Positions 1 to 12,510 of a DNA stretch of 64,000 nucleotides are shown here, one piece after another. A model generated the notes under the pieces. The model did not search any database. It saw only the letters and a list, made by a program, of their open reading frames with translations, and was not told where the DNA came from. The number at the start of each line of letters is the position of its first letter. The stretch's first letter is position 1. The DNA is from Apostichopus japonicus (Eukaryota; Echinodermata; Holothuroidea; Aspidochirotida; Stichopodidae): NCBI RefSeq assembly GCF_037975245.1, contig NC_092576.1, forward strand, positions 24,000,611 through 24,064,610. Direction: 5' to 3'. A program made the translations under genes and the position numbers.

Positions 1-1500
1 CAGATAATCCTTCGGAATCATTTTAAACTTGCTTTTATTTCTTCGTCAGCTGAATTAAAGACAGAATGCGGTATATTAACCGATCCGATAGAGTTAACTT
101 CACAAACATTCGTGTATGCTTTCAACACTGAAACCATTTACACTAAGCCGTATCTCACAACTTAGGTGACGTACAGTACGCAAATTAATGTTTCAGTCTC
201 TCTATGGAGTATCTCTTCTTTCCCCAAACTCTAAACTTGTCATACACAAGGTTGACATATTCCTCATGATAATATTCTATTTAAATTTTTGTAACACATT
301 GCTTAGATATGACTGGACGAAGTTTTCGTTTCCAGGAAAATAATAAACGTATATGCCTTATGATATGTTTATGCATGTTAAGTTATGTATGTGGCTTAAT
401 ACTGAACACGTTATATCAAAAATGGATACTTGTATAGATCCATTACTCTGCTTGAGGGTTCTTATAACGAATATTAAAGGTTTTGTTGTTTATTGTATGA
501 TCACTTCATGCCAATTAAACACGCAACAAACTGTGGAAATCTAAAATTGAGCTTTTACAGCATTAACTTTTAAACGTCATCGAAAGCACATGTGTTTTTG
601 TATTTCTGGTTTTAACCATATAAATGAGCAACCAAGATAACAGATGAATGAAATGGATGACCGCTGACACTTTGGAGTTTGTTTTTGACATGTTCATGTA
701 CACTTCTCAGCATTGAATACGATGGAAAGTTATCATCGTTTACATTATGACTTGTTTATACCATTTCAATCTAGAGGAATGTACCCAGGGATTGTAAGAG
801 AAAGTCTTAAAGACAACAATGAAATGGATATTTTAATCACGTATACACAACATTGTCTTTGTAGCCACACTTCTATACAAAATGTAATGCAATGAACAAA
901 ACACACGAATCAGTTAATCTGCAAGTTGTTTGATCACCAAACTCAATTCAATTGATTTGGAAAGCCTTCATAACGAATAAATCTCAAACATTGATAGAAC
1001 ATGGATACAGCTCAAATAAAATAAATGTATGCGAAATTTACTAAAACGAAACATGCTTAACCAAGATTTATCAGTTTGTAAATATATAAGAAAATAATTC
1101 AAATATATCCCAAAGCTTAGGATAAACATATTGATGAGCCCTGTAAGACACATGGCCCTCTTACAATGATTTAACTTTGACCCAGTGCAAAGCAGAATAC
1201 TACATTTCACATAAGTACATAATGAACAAGGTGAGTACTTCGGAAGAGAACTTCGCTGAACAGTTATTAAAAAAAAATATATAAATAACCATTTCTGTTA
1301 AAAAATATCATAGTAATAAAATATAGAAAATCACCCACAAAATATACTACATTTAAAACCATTTTCAATTCCTTTGCAGCTTACAATGTTCATGAACTGT
1401 TGAGTAGAGTGGTAAATAATAATAAACATAATTATCAAACCATAATTTTTTAAAGCAACCACTTTAAGGGCTAACTAGCAAACTCTGGAACAAAATGTAA
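1..1500. other. No gene recognised
   Basis: AT-rich DNA. Short open frames on both strands show no family motif, no convincing splice sites and no repeats shared with the rest of the window. Confidence 0.6.
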
Positions 1501-1514
1501 CTTAATTTTTTGTA

Positions 1515-1937
1515 ACCGTGTGGAGACTTATGTTCTAATGACTCTATAACAAAATGAAGATGCCGCCGCCTTCTTCTGATCTGGACTGTTCGTGCTTGTG
1601 TGTCGACTAAAAGACAACATTTTACGATTACAAAGAGACAACATTACAACCATCTCTTTTTATCATTATGGCATATTGATTCCATTGCTGACATCACTAT
1701 AGACTTATCCAAATGTCAAAGTTTAAGTAGATGATACCATGACATAGCTTGTGTGGAACTTGATTTTGAGTTGATTTATTTCACACCAAAAATACAAAGG
1801 CAAAACAAGACACTTGTGTAAGGAACACACAGAAACGATTGTACAGCAGATTTATTTCCATTGTGGTTCCTTTACATACAAAACAACGAATACAAACATA
1901 CATAAAGAGAACACACTAAAAACAATTTCTAAAATAG
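1515..1937. repeat. Duplicated non-coding segment, copy 1
   Basis: 1,515-1,612 and 1,831-1,937 align in order with 5,822-5,926 and 5,939-6,055. They share the landmarks GTGTGGAGACTTA, AAATGAAGATGCC and TTTCCATTGTGGTTCCTTTA. Copy 1 has about 218 extra bases between the two blocks, so one copy gained or lost sequence. The start of the block (ACCGTGTGGAG) recurs weakly near 7,806. No coding potential is seen. Confidence 0.75.
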
Positions 1938-2374
1938 TCAAGAATAGTTGACGTCGACTTTAAAGTCAAAATAAGTGTGCCTCCAATTGTTGGGTGGTTG
2001 GGGTCTGAGGGGGCCCTCTGTAGTCCTGTCCCATAATACATACCGTACTGTGTAGTGCCGTACCATATTGAAGCGGCAGGCAAAGGTATTATTGGACACA
2101 ATTTGCAACACCAGCCTATTTGATCTATGGCCATAATTTTATGATGGACCATGGAATAGTTGTATCTTACCAAGAAGCCAAAGACTGCATATCACACATA
2201 CTAAAAATACAAGATACAGAGCAAAACGAAACTGAATGAGAACTGCATTCGTTAACTTTTCATATCTGTTAAGTTAATATTTAACATGGATATTAAATTC
2301 CATTCATTTAGGACAAACTTTGACTTTATTGAACTTTTTATACTGATCTACAGCATTGTATCAGTCAGAAATGA

Positions 2375-4275
2375 CAACGGACATTACACCCAAAGGTTAA
2401 GACGAAAGAAGTCAATAAACAACTTAACAAATGATATGAAATTGAATAGTATAATATGGGTCTATTGAATTTGTTATTTGAAAGCAAATTGATAATATAT
2501 ATTAGTAGAGAAACATGTATGAATAATAAAGAGACAAACCGCAATTTGAGCTGCGAAATGGAAATTAAAGAAACCGAATACAAAAGTCTTAACCATTAGA
2601 ACAAAGCACTTGATATGATGAATTGTACAAGAACCATTGACTATAGCAACTGAGTGAACAGGGTACTGACACATCAATTCAAAACATTACTTTGAAGAAA
2701 TAGATCCAAAATGAGAAACAATACTACAAAAGTGAATGTACTTGACCACTCTACTAAGAACAGAGAGTTTTTTTTTTAATTTAGACATTATCATTAAATG
2801 AAATCGGAAAGTTTTATTTCGAATCAGAATTGTTGGAAGACAGTGCAACCGTTTGATAGTTTATCAATTATAATGGCTCTAATTTATGTGGCATGGTTAG
2901 GCCTCACGATACACTTTTTGTAAGATGACTGTAGCAAGACCCTACATGATAAATGTGCATGTGAATCCTACACCCGATATGGGTAGATATGAAACGAGTG
3001 GTGACGAAATACATGAACTAATTTTATTAAGTTTTGGAATCGAAATTTGTTGACAAAGTTAATAACGCAAAGAAAATATACCATGCAAAACCATGATAAG
3101 ATAATTAATGACATTATAACAGTTGGTAACAGGATTAGATGCGATGAAGAAGAAAACATTATAACATCATAGGAACAATCAATGGAAGTATTGTATCATT
3201 GCTTGTTCGCTCGATAGACAAATTACACTACACCCATGTGCCAATAAAGCTACTCCCAACGTCAGTTTCTAAACAATACCTTTCAATAAAAAGCAAATGT
3301 AAACTTTGATTTGCCACCCATAATTTACGAAGACAGAATATTATTCAAATTATAATGTCCATACATACTCTTGGAGTAGATACTATAATCAAATATGGAC
3401 AGACATAAGAAGAAATATGACAAATGCTGCATATTTGTGTGGGTTTAAGAAGAGTAAAGGTTAGGAGGATAACTCAGTACAGATCTTTATCATTCTCTAT
3501 ATCAGTGACCTATCGATATACTTTATGGGTACTCGTTTGCCAACAAAATAGATAACGTACTCTTGATATCAGTTTATCAATAAGAAAGCAAACATGATAT
3601 TTGGTACTACCCATAATGTATGTAGATAGTGGATTTCCCACAACCGTATGGCGCCATTTGATGCTCACATGATTCATGTCGGTATTAAACATTCAATCCT
3701 CGATCAGCTCATAGCGGTTATACGGTTTATTTTTTAATTGAACGTTAAGCATGTCATACAATAAGGTATATGTATGAATAGATTTAATCAGTAACCAGTT
3801 AAGATGTAGGGATAATTTTTATGAAGAGACGGAACGATTGTTTGGTTCTATATTACTATTTTCCTTGGCTGCGAAAACAACTACGATGTTTATATATTGA
3901 TCGCGAGAAATTATGAGCTGCAAAGCTCCGTTATTACAGTCCAGAAATGTTGATCCCGAGGACTTTGGCTGGAATTAGAATTTAGCTAAGAAATATTAAG
4001 TTCTTTTAAAATGTACAATTTTTACTATATTTTATGCTTAAAAAATGTTTGACGGAAATAACAATGTGACCATCATATTTTATTTGCGGACTAGACACGA
4101 AGTATATCTTAACACGTCGGCTAGTGACACGCACGAAGGGTTTAAGAAGAATACCACCATACATATAGTACTCGTGTAAATACTGCGCGGCATGTTGCGT
4201 ATTCAGTTTTATCATGAAAAGTAAAAGTAGCAAGAGAAACGACGTTATTTGCTTGTAAATGTCAAGCTAAGGTTT
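2375..4275. repeat. 1.9-kb segmental duplication, uninterrupted copy
   Basis: This stretch aligns with 8,965-10,145 and then 15,277-16,026, with scattered substitutions and small indels. Shared landmarks include GGTTAGGCCTCACGATACAC (2,897 and 9,471), AGAGACGGAACGATTG (3,824 and 15,582) and GAGAAACGACGTT near the right end. It contains the unoccupied target site of the 5.1 kb transposon (GGTACTACCCATA at 3,603). Short open frames are not conserved between the copies. Confidence 0.85.
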
Positions 4276-5821
4276 GTCATTTTTTTAAGGTTATATTGTA
4301 AACCCAATCTTACTTTTGTCAAGTCAAGCAAACGAGTTACATAACAGAAAGACGTTGATGGCTCAGGCAGGAAAACAAAAGACAAATTAAGTCAGCACAA
4401 ACTATTTCCATTATCTATAACTTGAGAACTACATATTACCCGGTCACGTTACATGATTCGACTCTGTATTTTTGGCGATGAGTGCCATTCCTAACTTGCC
4501 TGGACGCTATATCCAAATTAGTAATATAACAATGAACGTACGATATCTAAGAGACTAAGAGTTTGAGTATCTCTGTGCGTAACAACCAGTTGTATCATAT
4601 AACTAAGAATTCCCATCTGCATCACATCAAAGTATAATAAAAACAGTTAAGTGACAGGATCAAACATATAAGCAGGCTATACTTATTTGGACTCATGTAT
4701 CACACATACTTTATTGCAAACTTATTATATGCAGATTCCGTATATGCAGACTTAAAGTAAACAACTATTATATGCAAATTACAAGTAAATTCCATAAAAG
4801 TTGCGGCTTAACTTCGCCAAATACATTTTTCCTTTTGCTTTTGTTTTAGATCAAAATGGAAACTTTTATATACTTGATGAATGCGCCCTTTTCTGATACG
4901 TACTTTGAATTCGTTGTCTATTGTTAACAGCTTCCTTTGTATTTACTTACGTTTTGCTGAAGTGTTTATCGAATTTCCAAATAGATTACTGATGACACGA
5001 TAGATAAATACCTAACCTGGGCTTTTGAACAAGCGTTTAGTTTCGTTTTAAGGTTAAGAAATGCTGCTGACATGGCGATTATAATGAAGTCTAGAAGATA
5101 TATGGTGTTGTATCATACTCATATTATTCAAAATGTTGACCAGCTGACCATTTAGTGCAAACAGCGCCCTATATTATTATAAGTGTTGTTACACAGTGCA
5201 CATGGTACATATCACGGCGACATGTACCATACTCTAAGATTATATCTACTAAGTGTCCTTGGCCCTGTTTTAATTACTACGGAACAAACATGTCAGTAAC
5301 TCCACAACGGATGTATAGTTTGCGACTCGGCATCATAATGCACGACAAAGTTACTGAAGTCGGTTACAAAAAAAAAAGCCAATACGAAACGAACAACATC
5401 TCTGTAGAAACATTGTACGATCCTGGTCACATAGAATGAACGTTTTGGTACAGGTTTTAATTTCATGTTAACATTTAAATAAAGTTTCACCAAATAAATG
5501 TGAGGAGGGGATGCCACCACTCCAACCCTACTCTGGAAATGTTGATATTGCCAATGCCTTACTTTGCTCGTTTTTCATATCATGAAATACAGAGTATCGC
5601 CACCGCATTCACGTATATGATCTAATGTTCGTGTTTCTTTAAACTCTGAAAACGAGACTGAACAAATTATGTGTATTATGCTACTTGGATCAAAGCAAGT
5701 TTTGTACGCTGTTGTAATGAAGGCAACCAGTTATGTCTGTCATGACGTTCAGCAGTGACACTTGTTGCTTAAGTTTAAGATGGTATTGATCATACGTTTA
5801 TGTGACTTTAACTTGTTTTTG
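4276..5821. other. No gene recognised
   Basis: AT-rich spacer. Open frames of 75-94 codons at 5,155-5,520 overlap on opposite strands, match no family I know and lack splice context. Confidence 0.55.
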
Positions 5822-6055
5822 TAAACGTGTGGAGACTTAGCATTATGTTCTAATGACTATATTTCTAAATGAAGATGCCACCGCCTTATTCTGATATGGA
5901 CTGTTTGTGCTTATGTGTCGATTAAAATTAACACAGACAAGTTTGTACATCAGACTTATTTCCATTGTGGTTCCTTTACATACAACACAATGAATAAATA
6001 AATAAAAAGAACACACTAAAAACCAAACACAAATTCTAAAATAGTCAAGAATATA
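5822..6055. repeat. Duplicated non-coding segment, copy 2
   Basis: Partner of 1,515-1,937 in the same orientation, without the ~218 bp middle part. No conserved open reading frame is shared by the two copies, so this is duplicated non-coding DNA or a low-copy repeat. Confidence 0.75.
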
Positions 6056-8964
6056 AAAATGGCTCATAGGATAAATAATATCCTCCGACTCTTGTGTTAT
6101 CATTAAGTCTTAAAAATGCTTTTTGACTCCCGTTTGTATGCATCAGGACTAGTGGTGCTCTGAGGCTCCGTAAGAGGAGAATTCCGTACTTGCAGTATAA
6201 ATAAATTGTAATTATTAAACTACTCATCACTAGATCTGTAAAAAAATTATTACAACAATATGACAAAAACAAGACAAACTTAAGCCAGATAGATAACATG
6301 TCAGCCAACAGACAATCATTTGCTTTTATTATTATGTTGTTTCATTTTGCATACACTCAAATTATATTCAAAATATAGTAATTGAGGAAAATAATGAAGT
6401 TGCAGACATATTCATACAAACACATTAAGTCATAGGAATCTCTAAGCCATGTCAATACGCATTATAGATACCTTGTAGTATAATTAACACATGTTGAAAA
6501 GACGCAAGGTACACCGAACTGTTATTTCTTTTTTCAGAAAATTTCGTTATTTAACTAGTAAATGTATTGATTCTATATAAGATGACAATGGACGACAAAC
6601 TCAAAGTCTGAGAGTGAATTGTATTGAATACTATTAACGAAATACAATTAGCCAATGTGCTTGAGAAGGGAAATGAAATAAACAAAAACATAATCCCCTA
6701 CTACTCGAATCATTTTCTTGTGTTTTTAATTGCATTATGTTGCCGTTGAGTATCACCTAAGTATAAACAACTTCAAAGCAAAACCTCTAAGCAAACAAAT
6801 ATGGATGCAAACACAAACCAATCAAACGAAAGTGAATGTATTGAGTATTGTGCGTTGTTCTACCAGTGCACAGAAAATGCGCGAAAATTATACTACGAGT
6901 GTTTTCTTCTAGCCATTTGCATAATAATTGTGTTTTCTTTGCAATGAATCAAGTTCACCTGCATTGTTCTATTCTAACTTATTTAATTTTAACGTCGTAT
7001 AATTTACCAATCAGTAGAAATTCAGCCGAAACGATATGTATACTATAATGACGTCACGAAGCCGTGTACATGATCATGTATGCAATTCAGTTATAAATAA
7101 TACTTGAATCAAGTTAATAAGAATAGGATTCACATAAGGGAAAGTGTGTCACCCGTTTTCCTCACCCCCCCCCCCAAAAAAAAAAACGATAGCAATGTTG
7201 TTTTGTTTTAAATGAATGTATGTAGTCCGTTCATTATAAAATCATCAGACAAATTATAAAATAAAAATATGAGATCAGCGGTAGTACATACACACAAGGA
7301 TCAGTGTAATTAAATATAATATAATATGAAATAAATATATATATATACTATTTAGTACTCGAAATGTGCGAGATCGCTCTTTAGACAAAATGCGGCACAG
7401 TAGTGTCAATTAAAAATGATAGTTGACAGCATCTATGTCAGTTGTTACAATTCCTGTCTCAGTGTAAAGTCAATATGAACTTTGATGACACCTACAATGT
7501 ATGAGGAAAGTGGAATACTCACAACGGAACGGCGCCAATTTACATTAACATGGTGGATACCTTTTTTAGGGATTATTGTGATTTTAGGTAAATGTTAATG
7601 TTTCTATATATTTATGATATTGTAGATTGAGTAGAATTATCTTACCGTAAGTAGCCTGATGAGTTTTATTACTTGACCAGAGTTCCAAACAATGATTTGC
7701 CGTGAATGAAATACAATGCCTGGCATTATTGTTTTGATAAATTACTGCGCTAACACTTGCTCCCTCATTTTAGTACATAACCTTTCTATCAATACGATTT
7801 TGGGTAACCGTGTGGAGTATTTATATCCTACAACAAAAAACCCAGATTATTATCTCTATAGCTGAAAAGAAATTTATATAACACAAGTTGTGTCACAATT
7901 TGACCAATCAGATATAACCAGAATGACACACAATCGTTCTTTATAACTATTGCATACCGCCATTGATATTGAAACCAGTTTAACGTAACAACATAGTTTT
8001 TGTGTTATCCAGTAACCATTCGTAAGCAAAACTACACAATTAAATTTCCATAACCTTGCCATCACAATAAAGCCGATAACCATCTTTGAGTTTAGGCTTA
8101 GGTTCCTCTTGAACATGGTTAAGTGCTCGTTTACCCGTTTGTTAGGTTATTTATGAATTAGATAGTAGTGTGAAAGTATTAACGGAACAATCGTTTGGTG
8201 TTAATATTCTTCACGCACTAAATAAATGAACTCTAAACGTTACTAAGAGGAAAAAAAAAACAAAATGCCTACTCACGGCATAACACGAATAAAGCTTCTG
8301 AAGCCGGCTTGGTAGTTGGGTGCTTTTAGAGGAGATTAAAGGGAAGAAAAGTTAATGATTTCTCATAACCATTCATATGTTTATGATCTCTCGCTAGAAA
8401 AAGTAGTAAAAAATTTATCAAATACTGTAATATGATCACTTATTCTTTATATCCATATGACCTTGCTGCGAAAAGCAAACATGAACTTTGGAACTCATCA
8501 GGTTTGTAGACAATACTCAACCGAATACCGAACGGCGCCATTTTCTGTTAAGTTGGCAGATCTGTGCTTGACCTGTCATTCTATCCTTTCATTAATGATT
8601 TCATTTGGATATTTTTGGCGGATTTAATCCAGACTATACCTTAAACGGTAAGTAAATACGTTTGTTACTGTTCTGCTAACTTAGAATTCCTTGCAATGGA
8701 GGGATTGCTGTAAATTGTATCCACTGCGCTGATCGGTTATTGCTTACATATATAAGTACTGCAAAAACATTTACTGCTTAATTGTAATGCAGTATTCTTC
8801 ATAATTTTACAAATCAGAAAGAACTAGGAAGCAAGGCATTCTTTACTCATCATTATTACATTCCGCTTACAACTGTATAATATCTTGCTCGTAGTTGTAT
8901 TTCTCATTACAAGTGAAAGTAAGGCTTACACCAAGAACTATGCCCTGTCCTTACCATACAGTAT
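6056..8964. other. No gene recognised; two diverged copies of a local ~100-bp module
   Basis: Around 7,450-7,560 and 8,470-8,570 lie diverged copies of the module also found at 3,566-3,680 and 10,100/15,277-15,340. Its core is AAGCAAACATGAACTTTGG followed about 50 bp later by ACGGCGCCAT. The rest is AT-rich, with short homopolymers (C and A runs at 7,167-7,188) and a small TA tract near 7,337. Confidence 0.5.
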
Positions 8965-10479
8965 CTGGACATCACACTCAAAGGTTAGGAATACAGTAGT
9001 CAATACACAACTTAAAAAATGAAATGAAATTGAGCAGTATAATATGGGCCTATTGAAGTAGTTATTTGAAAGCAAATTGATAATATATAGTGTTAGCTTC
9101 TGAGAAACATGTATGAATAACAAAGAGACAAAATGAAATTTTAACTGCGAAATAGAAATTAAAGAAACCGAATACAAAACCATGAGAACAAAGCACTTGA
9201 TATGATGTATTGTACAAGAACCATTGACTAGCGTAACTAAGTGTTCAGGGAACTGACAAATAAATTAAAAGCATTACTTTGAAGAAAGAGATTTAAAATA
9301 AGAAACAATAATACAGAAGTGAATGTACTTGACCACTCTACTAAGAACAGAGAGGTTTTTAAAAATTATCATTAAATGAAATCGGAAAGTTTCATTTCGA
9401 ATCAGATTTGTAAGAAGACAATGCAACCGGCGGTTAGATTTATATAAAGGCTCTTATTCATGTGACATGGTTAGGCCTCACGATACACTTTTTTGTATGA
9501 TGACTGTAGCAAGACCCTACATGATAAATGTGCATGTGAATCCTACACCCGATATGGGTAGATATGAAATGAGTGGTGAAGTTACATCAACTGGTTATAT
9601 GAACTTTTCAATTAAAATGTGTTGATAAAGTTAATAACGCGTAGAAAATACACCATTCAAAACCATGATAAGATAATGAGGACAATATAACAGTTGGCTA
9701 CATGATTGAAGGGGTTGAAGAAGAAAACATTATAACATACTAGGAACAATAGGTGGAAGTATTCATCATTGTATGTTCGCTCGATAGACAAATTACTCTA
9801 CGCCCATGTGCCAAGAAAGGTGTTAAAATACTCCCAACGTCAGTTTCTGTACAATACCTTTCAATGAAAAGCAAGATTATTCATATGTAATTTTCATACA
9901 TACTTTTGGAGTAGATACTATCATCAAATATGGAAACACATATGTAGAAATATGACAAATGCTGCATACTTGTGTGCGTATAAAAAGACTAAGAGTTAGA
10001 AGGATAACTCAGTAAAGATATGTATCATTAAATATGTCAGTGACCTATAGATATACTTTGTAGTGTACTGGTATGCCAACAAAAGAGAAAACGAACTCTT
10101 GATATCAGTTAATCAATGAAAAAGCAAACATGAACTTTGGTACTACACTGTTAAAACACTGGGTAAAGTACCCTTTCAATTGTGTTGGTCAAATAGTGCC
10201 CAGTTTATATATAAAAATGATCGAATCGCAGATTAGTTTTTTTACCCATCGAGTTGGTAAACTCCGTGCTCATGTTTGTCCACATGTTGGTCTTTTCTGT
10301 CATCGTAATCGTATGTTGGGCGAAATTTTGGTTCTTTATACCATACGCTGGGCAAGCATTCGGCTTTACCTTGGCGACGTTTACCAACGTTGGGCAACTT
10401 TGAATGCAAAGTGTGCTTGAGCGCGCGTGCACGACGAAGGGTTACATATTCCGTCGTGTTGACAGCCTCAAAAGTCGAA

Positions 10480-10540
10480 ATGGAAGATCTACTCAAGAGC
10501 TGGGGGTTGTTTGTTCCCGACATAATTCAGTCTATGAAAG
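10480..10540 (+). pseudogene. Possible 5' exon of a transposon-borne SAM-like protein
   Basis: ATG at 10,480 begins MEDLLKSWGLFVPDIIQSMK, resembling the first helix of SAM-like domains (LL..WGL...), and is followed by a GTAATC donor at 10,541. A candidate next exon begins at 11,279 or 11,281 after TTTTCACTTGCAG. One phase hits a stop within about 35 codons; the other stays open to a GTATGT donor near 11,393. The role is unknown; in this position it would be an accessory protein of the surrounding transposon. The call rests on a short match. Confidence 0.3.
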
Positions 10541-11399
10541 GTAATCATTTCAGTGAAGAGATTGAAGTAATCGGAATAAACTGGGACGATTCTTTCACAC
10601 AATTTTCATCAACATTTTGTACTCCTATGCTAGGCCTAGTAGTAATACTAACGTTCGCGTATAGAGCATATACAGTAGTGTAGCCTATCACAGTGACAAA
10701 AGGATACCTGTATACCGACGTACGTCCTATATGCCTAGCCTAGATTACTTAAGCGAGTCCTACTCCTAGGCTAGTTAAGGTTAAGTGTGGAGTTCGAACT
10801 TCCAATAACCTTTTCTATCCTTATAATAAGCCTATGGTGATCCGTGGTTGAAATCTTGGGCTTATGTTTACAATGTGTATCGTTTTTATTATGCTACAGT
10901 GGCAAGCTACAGTAGCTTCAGCATATTACGGTAATTTCTTAGTGTTTAATGTAGATAATATAGAAACTGTAGGTCAAAGGACAATAAATTAAGTCAGCAG
11001 AGGTCAAACAATGACCTTCAACCATATTACTTCAGGAACAACCAGGTTGATGATGTTAAGTATGTTCTGTATATTTCCCATATTGAATACAGGATCACTA
11101 TCTTTCTTTGAATGGGAAGGGGGGGGGGGTCTCCCAGCTACTTACCTACCCTATTGTTTCTAACCTGATGACTATTGAATTTGGTATTTACTTCCCGATA
11201 GACTATTATATTACAACAACCATTGATTTTGAGGTTTTTATGCTTTGCTAAATTTGGCATTTTGGTTTTCACTTGCAGAGGAGAAGGAAAACCTGTCATT
11301 GCTCATGTTACCAGGAGCAAGGCCAAAACTGGAGGACGATCAGCGGCAACAGATCATGCTTCATCATTTATTGAATTAAAAAGGGTATGTCTAAATGCA

Positions 11400-11660
11400 T
11401 TATTCATATCAGCTGCTGACTTTGCTTGTAATCAGCTAGGGTTTGAATCTCGTAATCCAAGAATCAGTGGTTCAAATCCCGGCTACATTGTGTCCTTAGG
11501 CAAGGCACTCTATCTTGATGGCCTCACTCCACTCAGGTGAAAATGTAAACTTGTGAGGAACCTGAGCAAACCCCTGTGTGATTTACAAAGACTGCAGCAA
11601 CTAACTCTCCAGGATTGTTGGAGAATTGTGACTGGCTCCACTGATCTGTAAAACCCTTTA
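11400..11660 (+). mobile_element. tRNA-derived SINE, copy 1
   Basis: A box-B-like GGTTCAAATCCCGG at 11,469 is followed by TTGTGTCCTTAGGCAAGGCA and then a body with CTTGTGAGGAACCTG, GACTGCAGCAACT and TCCAGGATTGTTGGAG. The reverse strand of 52,700-52,925 has the same order: GGTTCAATTCCTG, TTGTGTCCTTGGGCAAG, CTGTGAGGAAACTTG, TACTGCAGCCGTCTGGAG. It is nested in the 5.1 kb transposon. Confidence 0.65.
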
Positions 11661-11689
11661 AGCTGTATTTTCATCATTATTGTTATTGT

Positions 11690-11800
11690 TGCTGTTCTTC
11701 TTTTTTTGTTCTTGTTCTTGTTCTTCTTGTCGTTGTCGTTGGTGGTAGTAGTAGTATTAGTATCAGTGGTATCAGTAGTATTAGGTGTAGTATTGCTATT
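11690..11800 (+). repeat. Imperfect trinucleotide-rich tract
   Basis: Degenerate TTG/TTC/GTA repeats produce a meaningless Asn/Thr/Lys-rich open frame on the minus strand. It behaves as a decayed 3' simple-sequence tail after the SINE. Confidence 0.6.
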
Positions 11801-12261
11801 GTTGGACATTGGATTGTGCAAAATCCCTGAGTTCAAAACTAGCATGTACCCATTGTGATCTACATTTATATTTCGAATTGGGAAGGAGGTGCCAACTAAT
11901 GCCCTACGACGATCTCCTTGTTCACTTGGATGATCTTAAGTCAGTCAAGTCTCTCCAAACTAATTCTACATATGAATCAGTAGTGTGCTGGTATCATCCT
12001 ACTGGTTAGACATATCAAAAGGGAGCGTTTCCATTTTTAATTTATACTACAAGTTCAATAACATATTTGTGATATGCATAAAGTAAATGGTTTTGGCTGT
12101 TATATAGAACACACCAAAAATAAATAAATTTGAACATGGAATAATAAGGCTACTTTTCATTGCTTCTATTTGTTTCACAGGAGCACACCCATTTGCCTTC
12201 ATACTTACAAGGAATAAGCAGTGAATGAAGATCTCAGCCTTTTATCCTTGGGTTTTACTCA

Positions 12262-12510
12262 GACTTCAAACTGACACCATCACAAGTGTTTGTTATCTTG
12301 GAGAGGCACGCAGCGAGCGTGCAGACACTCTCTGGAGGAGTCGACATCTGCTATAAAGCACACTACATATTCAACTTGCAGTACCAGCACCACTGCCGAA
12401 ATGTTTGGGATTTCATTGAAAGTTGCATATATAAACATTCAGGAATGAAGAATCTTTCCTCCTCCATCCGGTCTTTCAGAGCTTTTATGAAGAATGCTGC
12501 CAGTCCTTAA
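12262..12510 (+). pseudogene. C-terminal fragment of a transposon-associated protein
   Basis: An open frame reads ...DICYKAHYIFNLQY...NVWDFIESCIY and stops at 12,508. As I recall, the pattern 'DhCaKshahhNLpY...saWpFIp..hY' is the C-terminus of a SAM-containing protein often found in animal DNA transposons. Upstream, TTTGTTTCACAG at 12,169-12,180 could be its splice acceptor, but that frame reaches a TGA near 12,224. It lies inside the 5.1 kb CACTG element and is probably a decayed accessory gene. Confidence 0.4.

Noticed and set aside
11510-11845. Asn/Thr/Lys-rich minus-strand frame
   Set aside because: It comes from a degenerate trinucleotide tract behind a SINE.
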